Of a DNA stretch of 64,000 bases, positions 7,256-16,291 are shown in pieces; the stretch's first letter is position 1; every line of letters begins with the position of its first letter. The stretch lies in assembly GCF_023008545.1 (NCBI RefSeq), contig NZ_CP095397.1, positions 1,860,001-1,924,000 on the forward strand, read 5' to 3'. The notes under the pieces were generated by a model. That model searched no databases, had not been told where the DNA came from, and was given only the letters and a program-made list of their open reading frames with translations. This DNA comes from Natribaculum luteum. GTDB lineage: Archaea > Halobacteriota > Halobacteria > Halobacteriales > Natrialbaceae. The translations under genes were made by a program, and so were the position numbers.

Positions 7256-9097
7256 TTAGCCGGCAAACAGGGTCGGGCCGAACACCATCAAAAGGAAGCT
7301 GACGAGCATCGTCAGTCCGACGGTCGTGGTCACGGTCCGGACCATCCCGCGGGTCGCGTTGATCGGGAGCCGCGAGAGGACCGCCTCGGTGCTGGTCCGC
7401 AGGATGTGGCCGCCGTCCAGCGGGAACGCGGGGATGCAGTTGAAGAAGCCGAGCTGGATGTTGATCCAGCCGGTCCAGAAGAGCATGTTCGCGATCGCAA
7501 AGACCGTCCCGTCTCCGAGCGGCGAGAGGAGTCCCTGCACTTCGTAGAAGTTCTCGATACCGCCAGTGAACCCGGCAAAGTTAAACGGGAGGAAGCCAGG
7601 AAGGATGCCGGCGATCGGCAACATCAACACGAGCACGATCTTACCGAGGAAGGAGTTCGTGACCGTAGTGCCGTTGCTCTCTCCTTCGCCACCGAGGACG
7701 ACCAGGTACTCCTGGGCGGGATAGAGCTGGATCCCCACGTCGTTCACCGAGAAGCCGGAGACCCCCTGGGCTCCCACGATCCCGAGGAAGCCACTGCCCG
7801 ACTGGGGATGCTCGTCGAGCGTGACGGTGTACTCGACGCGTTCCCCGTCGAGGTATCCCGCGACGACCACCTCGTCGTTCGGGCTCGTCTCCGAGAGCAG
7901 CCGGCTCAGGTCGTCGTACGTGGTCACCCGCTGGCCGTCGAACGTCGTGATCACCAGCGTCTCCTCGGCTGGCGCGCCGGCGCGCTCGAGCGGGCCGTCC
8001 GCGGCGACCTGCGTGGCGGCACCGATCGGGACCTCGCGCTCGACGCGCTCGCCGTCGGAGCGTTCGATCGTCAGCGTGACGCGCTCGCTGTCGCCGACGG
8101 CGTCGAAGAAGCCCGACTCGGTCGCGACGGGTTCGTCGTCGACGGCGACGATTCGATCACCCGTCTGGATGCCGGTCGGCCCGTCGTCGACCGCCGCGGT
8201 CACGAGCACCGACCGCTCGACGGGGACCGTCTTCTCGCCGTCGAGTTCGACCGTCACCTCGTCGCCCTCTGTCGCCTCGAGGGCAGTCTCGAGGTCGTCG
8301 TTGTCTTCGACCTGCGTGCCGTCGATCGCGGTGATGCGGTCGTTCGGAGTGATTCCGGCGTCTTCCGCGGGTGAACCCGGAGCAACGCCGCCGACGGCCG
8401 CGCCCGGCGCGACGCCGATGGAGCCGACGACGGGGCCAAAGAGCAACGCGAACGCGACGATCGTGACTGCGAAGTTGTTGGTGACGCCCGCGGCGAACAT
8501 TCGCGTCTGGCCGCCGCGACTCGCCTCGTACTGTTCTTTCTCGTCGGGTTCGACGAACGCGCCGACGGGGAGGATCGCGAGCATCGCGACGCCCATCGAC
8601 TTGATGTTGATGTCCTCGACGCGACAGAGCAGGCCGTGGCCGCCTTCGTGGACGACGAGGCCGACGAGCAGGCCGAAGACGATCCCGGGCGTGGCCGACA
8701 GCGGCAGGAAGTCGTTGACGCCGGGAATCACGAGGATGTTTCGCGGCTGCTGGACGCTCGTCGGCTCGGTCGTCTGAAGCGACGAGATCGCCGCAGTCAG
8801 CAGGAAGACGAACATGCCGACCATCACGACCAGTGCGATGCCGACGCCGACGTTCGCCCACGCACGCCAGAACCGCTTCGGGCGGGCGAGCCAGTCGAGG
8901 AACGCGCGACCGCGTTTCGTGTGGATCGTCAGGATCGGGCCCTGCGTCCCGACGTAGCTCGGGAGGAGGTCTCGCTGTTTCAGAACGAGGATCGCGAGCC
9001 AGTAGATACCGATCCCGACGAGAACCCACGCGAGCGGACCCGACGTGACCGCGTCGACGAACGCAAAGAAGGCAAACGGGGAGGAACCGTAGTCCAT
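7256..9097 (-). CDS. Site-2 protease family metalloprotease with PDZ domains
   Basis: A 613-residue membrane protein of family M50. The zinc motif H-E-G-G-H falls at residues 150-154 in a hydrophobic segment, and the second motif L-D-G-G-H-I occurs near residue 578 in another. TM segments are visible near residues 20-40, 85-105, 135-150, 205-235 and in the last 120 residues. At least two PDZ-like domains sit between about 235 and 370 (G-S-P-A-E-D-A-G-I, then G-I-Q-T-G-D-R-I-V-A-V-D-D), and a third, weaker one follows. Site-2 proteases cut substrates within the membrane to release regulators; the substrate here is unknown. A second, PDZ-less paralogue lies at 13116. Confidence 0.92.
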   Translation of the reverse strand: MDYGSSPFAFFAFVDAVTSGPLAWVLVGIGIYWLAILVLKQRDLLPSYVGTQGPILTIHTKRGRAFLDWLARPKRFWRAWANVGVGIALVVMVGMFVFLLTAAISSLQTTEPTSVQQPRNILVIPGVNDFLPLSATPGIVFGLLVGLVVHEGGHGLLCRVEDINIKSMGVAMLAILPVGAFVEPDEKEQYEASRGGQTRMFAAGVTNNFAVTIVAFALLFGPVVGSIGVAPGAAVGGVAPGSPAEDAGITPNDRITAIDGTQVEDNDDLETALEATEGDEVTVELDGEKTVPVERSVLVTAAVDDGPTGIQTGDRIVAVDDEPVATESGFFDAVGDSERVTLTIERSDGERVEREVPIGAATQVAADGPLERAGAPAEETLVITTFDGQRVTTYDDLSRLLSETSPNDEVVVAGYLDGERVEYTVTLDEHPQSGSGFLGIVGAQGVSGFSVNDVGIQLYPAQEYLVVLGGEGESNGTTVTNSFLGKIVLVLMLPIAGILPGFLPFNFAGFTGGIENFYEVQGLLSPLGDGTVFAIANMLFWTGWINIQLGFFNCIPAFPLDGGHILRTSTEAVLSRLPINATRGMVRTVTTTVGLTMLVSFLLMVFGPTLFAG

Positions 9098-9180
9098 TAC
9101 TCCTACATCCGGGGGGAGTTCTCAAAGGGCTTTTGTTGCCGTTACTATCCCGTCAACCGTCGATCAGGCTCGACGAAACA

Positions 9181-10863
9181 CTAGCGCTCTCTGCGCAACC
9201 TGTCGACGACGAACTCCCGGTCGACTTTCGCGAGAAACGGTCCGAGTTTCGGTCCCTGCTCTTCGTCGAAAAAGAGCCGGTATCCCGCCGCGAAGAACTC
9301 GCCGACGGGGACGTCGTGACGTTTCGCCGTCTCGTAGATCTCGCCCTGGATCTCGTCGGGGTCGTGTCCTTCCTCGATGAACGCGGCGAGTTCCTCGAGT
9401 GCGTCCTCCGTCGTCGCGTCGAAGTCGTGGTCGGGTATCTCGCTGCGCTTGAGTTCGTAGTCGAACTCGTTTTCGGTGCGTCGCGCCCAGTTGCGTGCGC
9501 GTTCGACTCGCGCCAGGGCTGCCTCGACGGCCCACTCCGGCGCGTCGTCGGGAATGTGGCCCTCGCGTCGGGCGATCTCCTCGCGCAGGTCGGGGTCGTC
9601 GGTCATTCCCAGTACCGCGGCGAAGGTGTACGACAGGCGGATCCGTTCTTCTCTGGGCTCTTCGACCACGAACGGGTAGACGCGCTCTGCGAACGCCTCC
9701 TCGTCGTCGCTCGCCTCGACTTCGCCGAAGTAGATCGCCTCGAAGCGGTCGAACTCGTCGACGAGCTGGTCGAGGCGTTCGACGCTGAAGTCCCTGGCCT
9801 TCGCGGGGTCTTTCGCGAAGAAGTACCGAAGGACCTCGGGTTCGACGAGGTCGAGGACGTCCGAGACGAGGATCACGTTGCCCGCAGAGGAGGAAAACGG
9901 CTCGCCGTCGAGGGTGAACCACTCGTAGACCATCGGCACCGGCGGTTCGATCTCGAGGACGTTTCGTGCGACGTCCTCGCCGCTTGGCCAGGAGCCCTCG
10001 GCGTGATCTTTGCCGAACGGCTCGAAGTCCACGCCCAGCACCTGCCACTGGGCGGGCCACTCGAACCGCCAGGGCAGCTTGCCCTCGCGCAACGTGGCGG
10101 TGCCCTCGTGGCCACAGCCCTCGATCGTCCGGTCGCCGGCCTCCATGTCCGTACAGCGGTAGTCGACGGTCCCCGCCTCGAGGTCGACGTCCGTCACCGT
10201 CTCGGTGACCTTTCCACACTCCGCACAGATCGGGTTGAACGGGACGTAGTCCTCGTCGACCTTGTCCTGGTAGGCGGCGAGAACCTCGCGTGCGCGCTCG
10301 CGATGCTCGAGGATAAAGCGGGTGAGATCCTCGAAGTCGCCAGACTCGTAGAGGTCGGTGTTCGAGACGAGGTCGATCGGGACCTCGAGTGCGTCGGCGC
10401 TTTGCTGGATGATCGTCGAGAAGTGGTCGCCGTAAGAGTCACAGCAGCCGAACGGGTCCGGAATGTCGGTGTAGGGTGCACCAAGGTTCCGGCCGAGCGC
10501 GCCCGCGTCCACGTCGCCGAGGTCGACGAGGTTCCCCTCGAGGTCACAGAGCGTCCGCGGGAGCTTTCGGAGCGGATCGCGGTCGTCGGCGGTGAACACC
10601 TGCCGGACCTCGTATCCCCGGTCGCGCAGCACTTCGGCGACGAAGTAGCCGCGCATGATCTCGTTGACGTTGCCGAGGTGTGGAACGCCGGACGGCGAGA
10701 TGCCGCCTTTGATGACGATCGGTTCGTCGTCTGTCGCCCGCTTCTCGACCCGGTCGGCGACGTCGTCGGCCCAGAAGGCGTGGTGGGCGTCGCTGCCCTC
10801 GCGCTGGAGCGTGTACGGACTCCCGGTGTCGGACCGATCGTCGCCGTTCGCGTCGTTACTCAT
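9181..10863 (-). CDS. lysS: Lysyl-tRNA synthetase, class I
   Basis: A 560-residue cytoplasmic enzyme that charges tRNA-Lys. It has class I signatures: the HIGH-like segment S-P-S-G-V-P-H-L-G-N near residue 57 and the KMSKS-like segment F-S-S-S-A-G-N-V near residue 325. Two Cys pairs (C-A-E-C, then a later C) suggest a zinc knuckle near residue 215. The class I form of LysRS is typical of euryarchaea. The start ATG at 10863 overlaps the last 8 bp of pyrH, so the two genes are co-transcribed and probably translationally coupled. Confidence 0.97.
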   Translation of the reverse strand: MSNDANGDDRSDTGSPYTLQREGSDAHHAFWADDVADRVEKRATDDEPIVIKGGISPSGVPHLGNVNEIMRGYFVAEVLRDRGYEVRQVFTADDRDPLRKLPRTLCDLEGNLVDLGDVDAGALGRNLGAPYTDIPDPFGCCDSYGDHFSTIIQQSADALEVPIDLVSNTDLYESGDFEDLTRFILEHRERAREVLAAYQDKVDEDYVPFNPICAECGKVTETVTDVDLEAGTVDYRCTDMEAGDRTIEGCGHEGTATLREGKLPWRFEWPAQWQVLGVDFEPFGKDHAEGSWPSGEDVARNVLEIEPPVPMVYEWFTLDGEPFSSSAGNVILVSDVLDLVEPEVLRYFFAKDPAKARDFSVERLDQLVDEFDRFEAIYFGEVEASDDEEAFAERVYPFVVEEPREERIRLSYTFAAVLGMTDDPDLREEIARREGHIPDDAPEWAVEAALARVERARNWARRTENEFDYELKRSEIPDHDFDATTEDALEELAAFIEEGHDPDEIQGEIYETAKRHDVPVGEFFAAGYRLFFDEEQGPKLGPFLAKVDREFVVDRLRRER

Positions 10864-11578
10864 CGTCTGCCCAGTAGGTCGGTTCCTCGCCGACGCCTTC
10901 GGGGATGACGTCGGTGCCGTCGTGTTCGCCGTACCGGACCGCGCGGGCGATCCGCTCGGGGTCAGTGCCGTCCAAGACGATCGTCCGCATGCCCGACCGC
11001 TGGATGATCTTCGCCGCCAGCAGGTCGACCGGGGCCGAGGAGCCGGCGTTCATCTCGAGGCCGGCGATGACGTCGACGAGGTCGCTGGCGGAGAGTTGCT
11101 CGTACTTCGTTGCGTCGTCGGTCTCGTTGGGATCGTCGCTGTAGACGCCGGGAACGCTCGTGGCGTAGACGAGGAGGTCGGCGTCGACGTACTCCGCGAG
11201 TGCGGCACCGACCGCGTCGGTCGTCTGGGCGGGAGCGACGCCCCCCATGACGCAGACGTTCCCCCGTCGGAGCGCCTCGCCGGCCTCCTCGTAGTCCAGC
11301 GCCGGGGCCGTCACCGACTCCTCGCCGAGTGCGGCGATGAGCAGGCGGGCGTTGAGTCTGGTCACGTCGATCCCGAGCTGGTCGAGTTCGATCTCGTTCG
11401 CACCGAGGTCGCGGGCGGCACCGATGTACTCGCGGGCGACGCCGCCGCCCCCGACGACGGCACCGACCCGACAGCCATCCGCGACGAGGTCTTCGACGAC
11501 GGCAGCGTGTTCGGCGACCCGGCCTGCACCGGGTTCTGGCACGAGTACGCTCCCGCCGATGGAGACGACCACTTTCAT
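10856..11578 (-). CDS. pyrH: Uridylate kinase (UMP kinase)
   Basis: A 240-residue amino-acid-kinase-fold enzyme phosphorylating UMP to UDP in pyrimidine synthesis. It starts M-K-V-V-V-S-I-G-G-S-V, the ATP-binding N-terminus of archaeal PyrH. Further hallmarks are V-V-G-G-G-G-V-A-R near residue 45, D-A-D-L-L-V-Y-A-T, and the C-terminal M-R-T-I-V-L-D-G. The start at 11578 is the family start; a longer reading frame upstream is not conserved. It overlaps lysS by 8 bp, which makes a pyrH-lysS operon, and is divergent from moaE. Confidence 0.96.
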   Translation of the reverse strand: MKVVVSIGGSVLVPEPGAGRVAEHAAVVEDLVADGCRVGAVVGGGGVAREYIGAARDLGANEIELDQLGIDVTRLNARLLIAALGEESVTAPALDYEEAGEALRRGNVCVMGGVAPAQTTDAVGAALAEYVDADLLVYATSVPGVYSDDPNETDDATKYEQLSASDLVDVIAGLEMNAGSSAPVDLLAAKIIQRSGMRTIVLDGTDPERIARAVRYGEHDGTDVIPEGVGEEPTYWADDE

Positions 11579-11665
11579 ACTACCGCGGTCTAACCGGGTT
11601 GCAATCTTAAGGGTTGCCAACTCGGCGGCGACAGCTACAAGCCGTGAGCCGTTCACGTTTCGCAC

Positions 11666-12499
11666 ATGAAGGTACTCGGCATCTGTGGCCGCAACGTGGC
11701 CGACGACGCACTCGAGCGGACCGCCGACCGAATCGTCGACCACCTCTCCCGGGAGGGTCGCGTCGGCGTGATCTGGTACGACGCCACCATCGCCGACGGG
11801 ACGCCGGAGCTACGGGATCCGTCGATCACCCCCGGCGGCGACGTCACCTACGACCTCGGTGCCGACGGCGACTGGACCGCCACCGGCACCGACCTGTCGG
11901 TATCCGACGCGCTCGACACGCTCGCAGGCGACTGCGCGTACGCCGTCGTCGTGGGCGTCGAGTCGTTGCGGTACCCGACGGTCCTCGTCGGCGAGGGCGA
12001 CGACGTTCCGCAGTCGACCGTCGCGACCGTCCCGACGCCCGCCGACCTCGACCTCGAGACGATCGTCGAGGCGCTCGAGGACGCCGAACCACACGAGACG
12101 CTCGAGTCGCTCGTCGCCCGGATCAAGCGCTCGCCCGACGCCGACCGTGCGGGCGCGATCGCGACGTTTACCGGTCGCGTCCGCGCGAAGGACTCGGCCG
12201 ACGACGCCCGAACCGAGTATCTCGAGTTCGAAAAGTACGAGGGGGTCGCCGACGAACGACTCGAGTCGTTGCGGACGGACCTCGAGGACCGCGACGGGGT
12301 GTACGCAGTTGAACTGTTCCACCGGACCGGCGTCGTTCGCGACGGCGAGGACATCGTCTTCGTCGTCGTCCTCGCCGGACACCGGGGCGAGGCGTTTCGA
12401 ACCGTCGAGGACGGTATCAATCGCCTGAAAGACGAGGTGCCGCTGTTCAAAAAGGAGGTCACGGTCGACGACGAGTTCTGGGTTCACGAACGAGCCTGA
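11666..12499 (+). CDS. moaE: Molybdopterin synthase large subunit MoaE with N-terminal MobB-like domain
   Basis: A 277-residue fusion. Residues about 145-277 are MoaE: A-T-F-T-G-R-V-R, E-Y-L-E-F-E-K-Y, H-R-T-G-V-V, H-R-G-E-A-F, and the catalytic-lysine region V-P-L-F-K-K-E. MoaE works with the sulfur carrier MoaD to convert cyclic pyranopterin monophosphate to molybdopterin. Residues 1-110 resemble the MobB nucleotide-binding domain, but the P-loop is eroded (G-I-C-G-R-N-V lacks the lysine), so GTP hydrolysis is unlikely. moaD is not visible in the window. It is divergent from pyrH-lysS. Confidence 0.9.
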   Translation: MKVLGICGRNVADDALERTADRIVDHLSREGRVGVIWYDATIADGTPELRDPSITPGGDVTYDLGADGDWTATGTDLSVSDALDTLAGDCAYAVVVGVESLRYPTVLVGEGDDVPQSTVATVPTPADLDLETIVEALEDAEPHETLESLVARIKRSPDADRAGAIATFTGRVRAKDSADDARTEYLEFEKYEGVADERLESLRTDLEDRDGVYAVELFHRTGVVRDGEDIVFVVVLAGHRGEAFRTVEDGINRLKDEVPLFKKEVTVDDEFWVHERA

Positions 12500-12712
12500 T
12501 CGGCGAGGTTCGGAACGGTCTTCAGTCAGTCGGCGACAAACTCGAGTCGATTCCGGCTCGCATCGACAGACAGAGATAATCGATTAGCATCGGTTCTAAA
12601 ACGTCTCGAGCTATCTGGGGCGGTATTAAAACGTCGTCGTTCGGGAGGTGTCGAACGGTTTGTTTCCCTCCGTTTTCCTGAATGCAATCGAAACGTGACT
12701 AACCATCCTTCC

Positions 12713-12720
12713 TTTATAAC
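12713..12720 (+). promoter_or_regulatory. TATA box for the 12749 gene
   Basis: TTTATAAC lies 29-36 bp before the ATG at 12749 and is the best TATA match in the 250-bp gap downstream of moaE. The spacing predicts a leaderless or near-leaderless mRNA. The rest of 12500-12712 is AT-richer than the genes and shows no open frame I would support. Confidence 0.6.
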
Positions 12721-12748
12721 AGATCGTGGCGACGAGGTGATACCGTCG

Positions 12749-12988
12749 ATGAGCACGACAGCCTCCCCCTCCACGGAAAGCAAGGAACGCCGCCTGAAAC
12801 GCTACCTTCGCGAACGCGTCGAAGACGGAGAGCTCTACTTCAAGGGCAAGTTCATCGCCGACGACGTCGGCCTGTCCCCGAAGGAGATCGGTGCGCTCAT
12901 GGTGAAGCTGTCGGACTCCGCGACCGACCTCGAGATCGAGAAGTGGTCGTACACGAGTGCGACCACGTGGCGCGTCGAACCCGCCTGA
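12749..12988 (+). CDS. DUF7123 family protein (small winged-helix-like)
   Basis: A 79-residue protein beginning M-S-T-T-A-S-P-S-T. Its conserved core includes F-I-A-D-D-V-G-L-S-P-K-E-I-G-A-L-M-V and ends W-S-Y-T-S-A-T-T-W-R-V-E. I match this to haloarchaeal DUF7123 from memory. The helix-turn-helix-like stretch (V-G-L-S-P-K-E-I-G-A-L) suggests a mini winged helix, perhaps DNA-binding. The frame is open 18 codons further upstream, but the TATA box position fits only the ATG at 12749. It is probably monocistronic. Confidence 0.85.
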   Translation: MSTTASPSTESKERRLKRYLRERVEDGELYFKGKFIADDVGLSPKEIGALMVKLSDSATDLEIEKWSYTSATTWRVEPA

Positions 12989-13115
12989 GAACTGTCGTTT
13001 CGTCCACCCTCGTCCTCGTTCTCCTCGTTCTTTTCGTGCCGATCGGACTGACAGCTGGTACCGCGACACTCGCTACGGCAGTCGATTTATACCTCGCGAC
13101 GAGTAATCACTGACG

Positions 13116-14240
13116 ATGGACGACGCCGACGCGCCCGACTCCGGCCCTCCACTCGAGACGATCGAGTCGGTGTTCGCCGTCTACGAGACCAGAACCGACG
13201 GCGAGCAGCTTCTCTACTACGGCGATCCGCTGTTGGCCCCCGAGTCGGCGATGGAGGAGCTCTGGCCAACGTTTCGCGATGCGGGCTACGAGGTCCAGCT
13301 CACGAGACGCCACGGCGAGTTCGTCCTCGTCGCCGAACCCACCGACGTCGGCATCGACGGTATCCCGTGGACGAACGTCGTATTGTTCGTCGCGACGGTG
13401 TTCTCGACGCTGTTCGCCGGTGCGCAGTGGTACTACGTCAATCCGCTCGAGGACCCGGTCGGAGCGGCGCTCGAGGCCTGGCCTTTCACCGTCGCGATCC
13501 TGGGCGTCCTCGGCGTCCACGAGATGGGCCACTACGTGATGAGCCGGTACCACCGGGTCGACGCCTCGCTGCCGTACTTCCTCCCGGTGCCGACGCTCAT
13601 CGGGACGATGGGTGCGGTCATCAAGATGAAAGGCCGGATGCCCGACCGGAAGGCGCTTTTCGACATCGGCGTCGCCGGTCCGATCGCCGGGCTGGTCGCG
13701 ACCGTCCTCGTCACGGTCGTCGGACTGCACCTCGATCCGGTGACTGCCCCACAGTCGGTCGTCAACGACCCGAACTCCATCCAGATCCGACTGGGGTATC
13801 CGCCCCTGCTCGAGTTGCTCGCGTCGGCGTTCGACCAGTCGCTGTACCGTGACGATCCGGCGAAGGCGGTCAACCCGGTCGTCATCGGCGGCTGGGTCGG
13901 CATGTTCGTTACGTTCCTCAACCTGATCCCGGTGGGACAGCTCGACGGCGGCCACATCTTGCGGGCGATGGTCGGCGACCTCCAGGAGACGGTCGCCGCA
14001 CTCGTCCCCGGCGTCCTGCTCGGACTCGCCGGCTACCTCTACTACGTCGCTGACTACAGCGGCAACTCGGTGTTCGTCTGGGTGTTCTGGGGACTGTTCG
14101 CCGCGCTCATCGCCGCGGCGGGACCGGCGAGACCGGTCGAAGACGACCACCTCGACACGGGTCGAATCGTCCTCGGAGTCGTCACGTTCGCGTTCGGCGT
14201 CCTCTGTTTCATGCCGGTGCCGATCGAGATCGTCGGCTGA
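13116..14240 (+). CDS. Site-2 protease family metalloprotease
   Basis: A 374-residue membrane protein of family M50. A soluble N-terminal domain of about 80 residues precedes the first membrane segment (V-V-L-F-V-A-T-V-F). The zinc motif H-E-M-G-H is at residues 135-139 and the second motif G-Q-L-D-G-G-H-I near residue 275, both in hydrophobic context; four or more further TM segments follow. There is no PDZ domain, unlike the paralogue at 7256. It is likely an intramembrane protease of unknown target. The last residues are a hydrophobic helix ending P-I-E-I-V-G. Confidence 0.9.
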   Translation: MDDADAPDSGPPLETIESVFAVYETRTDGEQLLYYGDPLLAPESAMEELWPTFRDAGYEVQLTRRHGEFVLVAEPTDVGIDGIPWTNVVLFVATVFSTLFAGAQWYYVNPLEDPVGAALEAWPFTVAILGVLGVHEMGHYVMSRYHRVDASLPYFLPVPTLIGTMGAVIKMKGRMPDRKALFDIGVAGPIAGLVATVLVTVVGLHLDPVTAPQSVVNDPNSIQIRLGYPPLLELLASAFDQSLYRDDPAKAVNPVVIGGWVGMFVTFLNLIPVGQLDGGHILRAMVGDLQETVAALVPGVLLGLAGYLYYVADYSGNSVFVWVFWGLFAALIAAAGPARPVEDDHLDTGRIVLGVVTFAFGVLCFMPVPIEIVG

Positions 14241-14281
14241 CAACTCTCACCGGCTGCCGATCCGAACGGCGACGGCGAGTC

Positions 14282-15154
14282 TCACCCGTGCGTGTACCCG
14301 CGATCGGCCAGCGGTTCGCCGTCGATCGTCACGCCCTCTTCGACGGCCGAACCGAGGACCGTGATCGGGACGTCCGCGCCCGCGCGAATCTTCTCGAGGT
14401 CCGTCTCCGGAACCGTGAACACGAGTTCGAAGTCCTCGCCGAACGTCGTCGCACGGTCGAACGCCTCGGCGTCGTCGGTCGCGATCTCGTGGACGGTCTC
14501 GTCGATCGGCACCCGGTCGGCGTCGACGGCGAACCCACAGCCGGAGGCCTCGGCGAGCTGGTGGAGCGACCGGGCGAGTCCGTCGCTCGAGTCCATCATC
14601 GCCGTCGCGTGGGGGGCGATCGCCAGCCCGGTGTCGACGCGGGGTTCGAACCGGAAGAGGTCGTTCGCCCGCTCCACCTCGCCGCGGTCGAACAGGTCGA
14701 CGGCGGCGGCGCTTCGACCGAGGGTGCCGGTGACGCAGACGGTGTCCCCCACCCGTGCGCCGCTTCTGAGGACGGGGTCGGTCGCGTCGCCGAGTGCCGT
14801 CGTCGCGACGGTGAACTCGTCGTGGTCGTCCAGGTCGCCGCCGACGTACGATGCCGAGACGTGCTCGCAGACGTCGTGTGCGCCGCGAACGAACGCGAGT
14901 AACTCCTCGTCGTCGAACGTCGGGGCACCGTAGACGGCGACCGCAGCCGTCGCTTCGGCACCCATCGCCGCCACGTCCGACAGCGACGCACCGACGGCTC
15001 GCCACCCGGCCGTGTATCGCGTCGTTCCCGCCGGGAAGTCCGTCCGCTCGTGGAGCATGTCCGTCGTCATCACCTGCCCGTCGACGACGGCGGCGTCGTC
15101 ACCGACCGGGTCGAGTTCGCGCTCGAGGAGCGCCAGCGCGGCGCGTTCGTCCAT
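14282..15154 (-). CDS. thiL: Thiamine-monophosphate kinase
   Basis: A 290-residue enzyme that phosphorylates thiamine phosphate to thiamine diphosphate. Family features seen: V-G-D-D-A-A-V-V-D near residue 16 (nucleotide/Mg site), T-T-D-M-L-H-E-R-T-D-F, G-W-R-A-V-G-A-S-L-S-D-V-A-A-M-G-A, a G-G-D-L segment, and M-M-D-S-S-D-G-L-A-R-S-L. The open frame extends far upstream, but the ATG at 15154 (M-D-E-R-A-A) is the family start, and the upstream part overlaps the rps19e control region. It is divergent from rps19e. Confidence 0.94.
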   Translation of the reverse strand: MDERAALALLERELDPVGDDAAVVDGQVMTTDMLHERTDFPAGTTRYTAGWRAVGASLSDVAAMGAEATAAVAVYGAPTFDDEELLAFVRGAHDVCEHVSASYVGGDLDDHDEFTVATTALGDATDPVLRSGARVGDTVCVTGTLGRSAAAVDLFDRGEVERANDLFRFEPRVDTGLAIAPHATAMMDSSDGLARSLHQLAEASGCGFAVDADRVPIDETVHEIATDDAEAFDRATTFGEDFELVFTVPETDLEKIRAGADVPITVLGSAVEEGVTIDGEPLADRGYTHG

Positions 15155-15276
15155 ACCCGACGTTCCGGAGCCAGTGCGAAAAACGAACCGGAACGCCGTC
15201 GACGCGACGTCAGCGAGCGGCGACGCGTGTGGACGAGTGACGGGCGCGAGCGGGCCGCTCGAGCGGACAACGATGC

Positions 15277-15284
15277 TCTTAAAT
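15277..15284 (+). promoter_or_regulatory. TATA box for rps19e
   Basis: CTTAAATG lies 25-32 bp before the ATG at 15309 in otherwise GC-rich sequence. This fits a strong archaeal promoter with a very short leader for the ribosomal protein gene. Confidence 0.5.
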
Positions 15285-15308
15285 GCCGCGGAAGGGAACG
15301 AAACGCCA

Positions 15309-15764
15309 ATGGCTACGATGTACGACGTTCCGGCGGATGCGCTCATCGAGGCGCTCGCCGAGGAACTCGAGGATCGACTCGACGAACCGGAGTGGGCCCA
15401 GTTCGCGACGACTGGTGCCGACCGTGAACTCCCTCCCGAACAGGACGACTTCTGGGCCGTTCGTGCCGCCAGCCTCCTGCGCAAGGTCGCAGACAACAGC
15501 CCCGTCGGTGTCGAGCGTCTCGCCACCGAGTACGGCGGTTCGAAAGGCGGTTCGAACCGGTACCGCGTCGCCCCCGACCGTCGCGCCGACGGTTCGCGAA
15601 ACGTCATCCGAACCATCCTCCAGCAGCTCGAGGAAGAAGACCTCGTCGAGACTGCAGAGGGTGAGGGTCGTCGCGTCACCGCCGAGGGACAGAGCCTGCT
15701 CGACGACACCGCTGGCGACGTCCTCGAGGAGCTCGACCGCCCGGAACTCGAACGCTACGCGTAG
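15309..15764 (+). CDS. rps19e: Small-subunit ribosomal protein S19e
   Basis: A 151-residue protein of the archaeal/eukaryotic S19e family, which is absent from bacteria. Diagnostic stretches are T-M-Y-D-V-P-A-D at the N-terminus, D-F-W-A-V-R-A-A-S-L-L-R-K, V-E-R-L-A-T-E-Y-G-G-S-K, and I-L-Q-Q-L-E-E-E-D-L-V-E. It folds as a winged helix on the 30S head. The start is the ATG that directly precedes A-T-M-Y-D-V and lies 25 bp after the TATA-like box. The gene downstream encodes the PDCD5-like protein, a common haloarchaeal order. Confidence 0.97.
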   Translation: MATMYDVPADALIEALAEELEDRLDEPEWAQFATTGADRELPPEQDDFWAVRAASLLRKVADNSPVGVERLATEYGGSKGGSNRYRVAPDRRADGSRNVIRTILQQLEEEDLVETAEGEGRRVTAEGQSLLDDTAGDVLEELDRPELERYA

Positions 15765-15940
15765 CGGATTTTTCTCGTCTCGACGCGAGGGTAGCGTCAC
15801 GACGACGGTTGTGATCCGTTCCCGGCGCATCCACGACCATCTCGCGGGTACGCCGAGAACCAGCGACGACCGACGGTATCAGCGGTGCGTTCGATCGGTC
15901 GTCCGTAATCATTTTCCCCTGCGATAGACAACACGGAACC

Positions 15941-16291
15941 ATGAGTGGACGTCCCGACGACGACGATCTCGAGGAACTCCGTCGAAAGAAGATGGAACAG
16001 CTCCAGGAGCAGGCCCAGCAACAAGAGAGCGGCGAGGCCCAGGAGGCGGCACAGCAACAGGCCGAAGCCCAGAAGCAGGCGCTGTTGCGCCAGTACCTCA
16101 CCGACGACGCCCGGAAACGGCTCAACACCGTCAAGATGAGCAAGCCACAGTTCGGCGAGCAGGTCGAGCGCCAGGTGGTCGCGCTGGCCCAGAGCGGTCG
16201 CCTCCAGGGCAAGATCGACGACGAGAAGATGAAACAGTTGCTCAACGAGTTGAAGCCCGAGAAGAAGAGCTTCGACATCCGGCGGCGCTGA
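15941..16291 (+). CDS. PDCD5-related DNA-binding protein
   Basis: A 116-residue protein homologous to archaeal members of the PDCD5/TFAR19 family. It has an N-terminal charged and Gln-rich helical region ([13 protein letters not shown]) and the core [16 protein letters not shown]. The C-terminal [13 protein letters not shown] segment is also conserved. The family binds nucleic acid weakly; its function in archaea is unclear. Its TGA overlaps the next gene's ATG by one base (TGATG at 16289-16293), which implies coupled translation. Confidence 0.94.
   Translation: MSGRPDDDDLEELRRKKMEQLQEQAQQQESGEAQEAAQQQAEAQKQALLRQYLTDDARKRLNTVKMSKPQFGEQVERQVVALAQSGRLQGKIDDEKMKQLLNELKPEKKSFDIRRR

Noticed and set aside
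9133..10908. A 591-residue plus-strand frame antiparallel to lysS.
   Set aside because: The opposite strand encodes a full class I LysRS with all motifs; this frame is a shadow.
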